Origin: Gammaproteobacteria bacterium
GTDB lineage: Bacteria; Pseudomonadota; Gammaproteobacteria; SZUA-152
NCBI GenBank assembly: GCA_030617485.1
Contig: JAUWVK010000061.1
Location: 1 to 8,367 of the forward strand
DNA length: 8,367 nt
Reading direction: 5' to 3'
In this document: positions 5,483 through 8,367 of the stretch, in pieces
Position numbering within the stretch: position 1 is the first letter of the stretch
Layout of the letters: each line of letters starts with the position of its first letter
Position numbers and translations under genes: made by a program
The notes under the pieces: generated by a model
What the model saw: only the letters and a program-made list of their open reading frames with translations
Database searches by the model: none
What the model was told of the DNA's origin: nothing

Positions 5483-6412
5483 ATGATCGATTCGAAATTA
5501 ATTTTACCCGCAGGCACCCAGCTTGAGCACTACGTGATCGAGAGCGCCTTGACGGCTGGTGGCTTTGGCATGGTTTATCTGGCGCGTGACCAGAAATCAG
5601 ATAAGCAGGTAGTGATTAAGGAGTATATGCCCAACAAACTAGCCCAGCGTCTGGATGACGGGTTCGTGATGCCCAGGGGTGAGCGAGAGAAGGAGAATTT
5701 TGATGAAGGTATGCGCCTGTTTTTGCAGGAGGCAACGGCGCTGGTTAAATTGAAGCATCCTAATATTGTGCGCGTGCTTAAATTCTTTCGTGCCAATGGG
5801 ACGGCGTATACATCAATGGAATACCGTCCCGGGAAAAATTTGCAGCACTATATTAAAAAGCATAAGGGCAATCTCAGTGAAACCCTTCTGCGCAAAGTTT
5901 TCCCTCCACTACTGGATGCTTTGAAACTGGTGCATGACACGGGTTTTTTACACCTGGATATTAAACCCGGCAATGTTCATTTGTGCGAGGGTGGTATGCC
6001 TTTGCTTCTGGATTTTGGCGCGGTACATCCGCGAAATTCAAGTCGCAAGTTGCAGGTGACTCAGGTGGTGACCCCCGGGTTTTCTCCTATAGAGCAATAT
6101 GATCTCAGTGGTTATGTAGGACCCTGGACAGATATTTACGCTATGGGCGCCACAATACGCTCCTGCATGGAGGGATCAGCGCCGACGGCAGCGAAGGACA
6201 GGGTTGAGAAAGACAAAATGCGTCCGGCAGTGTCTGCTTTCAAGCGTCGATATTCGCAACCAATGCTGGAAGCTCTGGACTGGTCAATGGAAATGGATCC
6301 CATGTTGCGCCCTCAGTCTGTGGACGAGTTCCTTGAAGTTTTTAACAAAGAAATTGAGGGTGGAGGAAGCTTCCTTGGTCGTGTTATCGATACATTGAAT
6401 AAGCCGCTATAA
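5483..6412 (+). CDS. Soluble Ser/Thr protein kinase (Hanks type), non-RD
   Basis: The 309-residue protein is essentially one eukaryotic-like kinase domain with no transmembrane helix or sensor domain, so it should be cytosolic. Seen in order: Gly-rich loop TAGGFG (24-29), Lys46 in VVIKEYMP, helix-C Glu83 in FLQEA, catalytic loop HLDIKPGN (157-164) with Asp159, Lys161 and Asn164, DFG (177-179), activation-segment end TPGFSPIEQY (197-206) with Glu204 in the APE position, TDIYAMG (216-222), and Arg276 in LRPQS. All catalytic residues are present. The Arg before the catalytic Asp is Leu (HLD), so it is a non-RD kinase and may not need activation-loop phosphorylation. KEYMP and the SPIEQY ending recall a proteobacterial kinase subgroup. 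The ATG is the first standard start after an in-frame stop at 5390; no good Shine-Dalgarno precedes it, suggesting modest translation. The stop abuts the phosphatase start, so the two act together. Substrates are unknown. Confidence 0.93.
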   Translation: MIDSKLILPAGTQLEHYVIESALTAGGFGMVYLARDQKSDKQVVIKEYMPNKLAQRLDDGFVMPRGEREKENFDEGMRLFLQEATALVKLKHPNIVRVLKFFRANGTAYTSMEYRPGKNLQHYIKKHKGNLSETLLRKVFPPLLDALKLVHDTGFLHLDIKPGNVHLCEGGMPLLLDFGAVHPRNSSRKLQVTQVVTPGFSPIEQYDLSGYVGPWTDIYAMGATIRSCMEGSAPTAAKDRVEKDKMRPAVSAFKRRYSQPMLEALDWSMEMDPMLRPQSVDEFLEVFNKEIEGGGSFLGRVIDTLNKPL

Positions 6413-7222
6413 ATGAAATATCAACTTGGACAAACAAGCCGGCTGGGTAATCGTACGGCTAATGAAGATGATCTCGGCATCGCAGAGACTAGTGATGCTG
6501 TGTTGATGGTCTTGGCTGATGGTATGGGAGGATATCGAGGTGGACAGGTTGCCTCACGATCTCTGGTGAAGCACATGTTGAGTCACTTCAAAGCCAGAAA
6601 ATTTCCAGTAACGGATCCGCAGGCATATCTTAAAGAATTAGTGGCAGATGCACATCTGGCCATTATTCGTGCAGGCAACGAACAGACTCCGCCGGTTGAA
6701 CCGCGTACCACATGTGTAGTGTGCCTAATCCAGGGAGGTTTTGCCTGGTGGGCACATGTGGGCGATAGCCGACTGTACATGTTTCGTGTGGGTAAACCTT
6801 TCAAGCGCACGGTAGATCACTCCAAAATTGAAGAGTTGCTTCGCAAGGGCAAGATCAGTGAACAAGAGATGAAAAGTCACCCTCAGCGTAACCTGGTTAC
6901 CCGTTGTGTGGGTTTTCAGCCACACCCTCCGGTGCCGACAGTCAGCGATAAAATTCCATTGGAGAAGTACGACATGTTAGTGCTTTGCAGTGATGGTTTA
7001 TGGGGCCCCCTGAGCGATGAGGCCATCGTAGAGACGCTGACAAAAAACACGATCACTCAGGCAGTGGAAATTATGGCGGAGCTGGCAGAAACAAAAGCTT
7101 ATCCGGATTCTGACAATATCAGCGTGATTGCTTTTCGCTGGGTTTCTGCCGAAATAGATGAGAAGCCAGAAGAATTAACCCATGAAGAAACGCTAAAATC
7201 TACAGAAGTAAAGGCGACTTAA
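6413..7222 (+). CDS. PP2C-family Ser/Thr protein phosphatase
   Basis: The 269-residue protein is a complete bacterial PP2C (PPM) metal-dependent phosphatase. Motifs in order: GNRTANEDD (12-20) with Arg14 and the acidic metal-site start, VLADGMGG (33-40) with Asp36, RTTCVVCLI (98-106), HVGDSRLY (115-122), TVDHS (133-137), RCVGF, CSDGLW (192-197) with Asp194, and DSDNISVI (232-239) with Asp234 and Asn235. The metal-binding aspartates and phosphate-binding Arg are all there, so it should be active with Mn or Mg. No signal peptide or membrane segment is visible; an acidic tail (about 246-269) follows the domain. Its ATG directly follows the kinase TAA with no gap and no Shine-Dalgarno, which points to translation by reinitiation after the kinase and thus to matched amounts. 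It probably removes phosphate from the kinase and its targets, as in the Stk1/Stp1 and PrkC/PrpC pairs. Confidence 0.95.
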   Translation: MKYQLGQTSRLGNRTANEDDLGIAETSDAVLMVLADGMGGYRGGQVASRSLVKHMLSHFKARKFPVTDPQAYLKELVADAHLAIIRAGNEQTPPVEPRTTCVVCLIQGGFAWWAHVGDSRLYMFRVGKPFKRTVDHSKIEELLRKGKISEQEMKSHPQRNLVTRCVGFQPHPPVPTVSDKIPLEKYDMLVLCSDGLWGPLSDEAIVETLTKNTITQAVEIMAELAETKAYPDSDNISVIAFRWVSAEIDEKPEELTHEETLKSTEVKAT

Positions 7223-7240
7223 ATATAAAGTGTTTATATT
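7222..7240. terminator. AT-only hairpin between convergent phosphatase and radC genes
   Basis: AATATAAA (7222-7229) and TTTATATT (7233-7240) form a perfect 8-bp stem with a 3-nt loop, beginning at the last base of the phosphatase stop codon and ending 6 bp before the radC stop. It is the only symmetric element in the 24-bp gap between the convergent genes, so it may act as a two-way terminator. The stem has no G-C pair and no T-run beyond it, so its strength is doubtful. Confidence 0.4.
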
Positions 7241-7246
7241 GAGTGC

Positions 7247-7921
7247 CTACATTAGCCCGCGCTCTGCCAGTGATACCGTTACCCCATCACCGACCACCAG
7301 ATGATCCAGTACTTTTATGTCTACCAGCGCCAACGCTTTGGTTAATTGCTGGGTAATGTGGCGATCTGCGTCACTGGGTTCAGCTACACCACTGGGGTGA
7401 TTGTGAGCGAGGATAACGGATGCTGCATTGTGTCCCAGAGCTTTTTTAACCACTTCACGAGGGTGCACACTGGCACCATTAATCGTGCCCTGAAATAATT
7501 CCTCGAATGTAATCACTCTATGGCGATTATCCAGAAACAAACAGGCAAAGACTTCGTGAGGATAATCGCGCAGACGTGATTGTAAATATCGTCGGGTGTC
7601 GTCCGGATTTTCCATTACATCATCTCGGCGAAGTTTCTCCAGTAAATGCCGCCGGGCCATTTCGGTGGTGGCCTGCAGTTGCGCAAACTTGGCTTCACCC
7701 AGCCCTTCGCCTTCGCAAAATTCCTTAAGGTTTGCTTCAAGCAGTGAACGCAGGCTGCCAAAGCGATTAAGTAAATCTCGGGCCAGGTCCACAGCGGTTT
7801 TGCCGCGGGTGCCGGTGCGCAGGAAAATGGCCAGTAGCTCCGCATCTGATAGTGCGGAGGCCCCTTTTTGCAGTAGTTTTTCTCTTGGCCGCTCTTCCCT
7901 GGGCCAGTCGGTAATTGCCAT
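7247..7921 (-). CDS. radC: RadC family JAB/MPN domain protein
   Basis: The 224-residue protein (E. coli RadC: 222) has the usual two parts: an N-terminal helix-hairpin-helix-like UPF0758 region (about 1-95, including [16 protein letters not shown] at 23-38) and a C-terminal JAB1/MPN metalloprotease-like domain (about 103-224). The metal signature [14 protein letters not shown] (173-186) supplies His173, His175 and Asp186, with Glu140 or Glu141 in FEELFQGT as the likely catalytic acid. The domain looks catalytically complete. Despite its name the E. coli gene has no firm role in DNA repair, and the biochemical function of the family is unsettled. The ATG at 7919-7921 has AGGA (7929-7932) 7 nt upstream. 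It sits divergent from coaBC, a very common arrangement in proteobacteria, and converges on the phosphatase gene. Confidence 0.96.
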   Translation of the reverse strand: MAITDWPREERPREKLLQKGASALSDAELLAIFLRTGTRGKTAVDLARDLLNRFGSLRSLLEANLKEFCEGEGLGEAKFAQLQATTEMARRHLLEKLRRDDVMENPDDTRRYLQSRLRDYPHEVFACLFLDNRHRVITFEELFQGTINGASVHPREVVKKALGHNAASVILAHNHPSGVAEPSDADRHITQQLTKALALVDIKVLDHLVVGDGVTVSLAERGLM

Positions 7922-7928
7922 GTCTTAT

Positions 7929-7984
7929 TCCTTTAAGTTAGTCCTTTAAATCTAGGCCATTAAATGTCTGCACTTTAATGTCTG
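7929..7984. repeat. Short direct repeats with phased TTAA motifs upstream of radC
   Basis: TCCTTTAA occurs at 7929-7936 and 7942-7949; on the radC strand this is TTAAAGGA twice, the nearer copy being the radC Shine-Dalgarno. AATGTCTG then occurs at 7963-7970 and 7977-7984. TTAA recurs at 7933, 7946, 7960 and 7975, spaced 13, 14 and 15 bp. This may be a decayed local duplication or a set of regulator sites in the radC promoter; it is AT-rich, so chance is possible. Confidence 0.35.
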
Positions 7985-8002
7985 TAATAGGCGAGCATGT
8001 TT

Positions 8003-8032
8003 TTGTGAATTATGCTGTTTTTCGTTTAAAAT
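8003..8032 (+). promoter_or_regulatory. Candidate sigma-70 promoter for coaBC
   Basis: TTGTGA (8003-8008, 4 of 6 to the -35 consensus) is followed after 18 bp by TAAAAT (8027-8032, 5 of 6 to the -10 consensus). Transcription would start near 8039, giving a leader of about 68 nt before the first coaBC ATG. It is the best pair I see in the 185-bp radC/coaBC gap; the assignment is by eye. Confidence 0.35.
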
Positions 8033-8106
8033 GCTGAATTTACGCAATTGAAGATAACAGCTCCTAGCCGTAGAACCAGGCACTATTCACACTTAGACTC
8101 AAAAAA

Positions 8107-8367
8107 ATGAACACTCCAGACACCTTTGCTAATACTAGCCTCATGAACAAACGCATCCTCCTGGGTGTGAGTGGTTCTATTGCTGCCTATAAATCGGCTG
8201 AGTTGGTGAGGCGATTAAAAGAAGCCGGGGCTGATGTGCGTGTGGTGCTCAGCCAGGGGGGTGCAGAGTTTGTTACCCCGCTGACCTTTCAGGCCCTGTC
8301 TGGTAATCCGGTGCATACCGATTTGCTGGATGTTGAGGCCGAAGCTGCTATGGGGCACATAGAATTG
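8107..8367 (+). CDS. coaBC: Bifunctional phosphopantothenoylcysteine decarboxylase / phosphopantothenate-cysteine ligase, N-terminal part
   Basis: The first 87 residues are in the window; the gene continues beyond it. They belong to the FMN-dependent CoaC decarboxylase domain: [23 protein letters not shown] (15-37) is the family's flavin-binding start, followed by [13 protein letters not shown] (57-69) and AAMGHIEL (80-87), where His84 matches the catalytic His75 of E. coli Dfp. The full protein (about 400 residues in E. coli) makes 4'-phosphopantetheine from 4'-phosphopantothenate and cysteine, an essential part of coenzyme A synthesis. Two in-frame ATGs are possible, 8107 and 8143; neither has a Shine-Dalgarno. 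The first is preceded by an A-run and adds 12 poorly conserved residues; the second ([11 protein letters not shown]) is closer to the usual N-terminal length and may be the true start. The gene is also known as dfp and is divergent from radC, as is usual. Confidence 0.95.
   Translation, partial: MNTPDTFANTSLMNKRILLGVSGSIAAYKSAELVRRLKEAGADVRVVLSQGGAEFVTPLTFQALSGNPVHTDLLDVEAEAAMGHIEL

Noticed and set aside
6364..6375. 12-bp palindrome AGGAAGCTTCCT near the end of the kinase gene
   Set aside because: It is inside coding sequence that reads normally; a 12-bp palindrome in 8 kb is not striking and no function can be supported.
7596..7949. Plus-strand coding frame opposite radC
   Set aside because: It is the Ser/Arg-rich complement of radC and has no family resemblance.

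Overview
The window is ordinary chromosomal DNA from a gammaproteobacterium. The minus-strand run yicC, gmk, rpoZ, spoT, ridA follows the gene order known from Pseudomonas and its marine relatives. The spoT product aligns with E. coli SpoT without offset through its catalytic half (His72-Asp73 and Asp259 fall at the same numbers). A marine or estuarine lineage near Pseudomonas, Oceanospirillales or Cellvibrionales is my best guess; this is inference from gene order and protein similarity, and the genus cannot be fixed. I recognise no insertion sequence, prophage, CRISPR array, tRNA or rRNA. No gene-free stretch exceeds 300 bases.

Layout. Bases 1-119 hold a tandem array of a 9-bp unit ending just before the ribosome binding site of a small lipoprotein c-type cytochrome (120-521, +). 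That gene converges, 20 bp apart, on a minus-strand block from 5333 down to 542: yicC (YicC-family endoribonuclease), gmk (guanylate kinase), rpoZ (RNA polymerase omega), spoT (ppGpp synthetase/hydrolase) and ridA (imine deaminase). Divergent from yicC is a two-gene plus-strand operon: a soluble Ser/Thr protein kinase (5483-6412) whose stop codon directly abuts the start codon of a PP2C-type phosphatase (6413-7222). This pair converges on radC (7247-7921, -). Divergent from radC, the first 87 codons of coaBC/dfp (pantothenate to coenzyme A pathway) run off the right end.

How the genes fit together. gmk, spoT and rpoZ all touch guanine nucleotides or ppGpp: Gmk makes GDP from GMP, SpoT makes and destroys ppGpp, and omega forms part of one ppGpp site on RNA polymerase. 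YicC is an RNA-degrading enzyme. The kinase/phosphatase pair is a self-contained reversible phosphorylation switch beside this block, in the place where rph (RNase PH) often sits divergent from yicC in gammaproteobacteria. Its substrates are unknown.

The most unusual sequence is the 9-bp tandem array (nine perfect plus two imperfect copies) directly before the cytochrome ribosome binding site. Next in interest are the kinase/phosphatase pair, whose kinase has HLD in place of HRD, and several small palindromes and direct repeats in the intergenic gaps.
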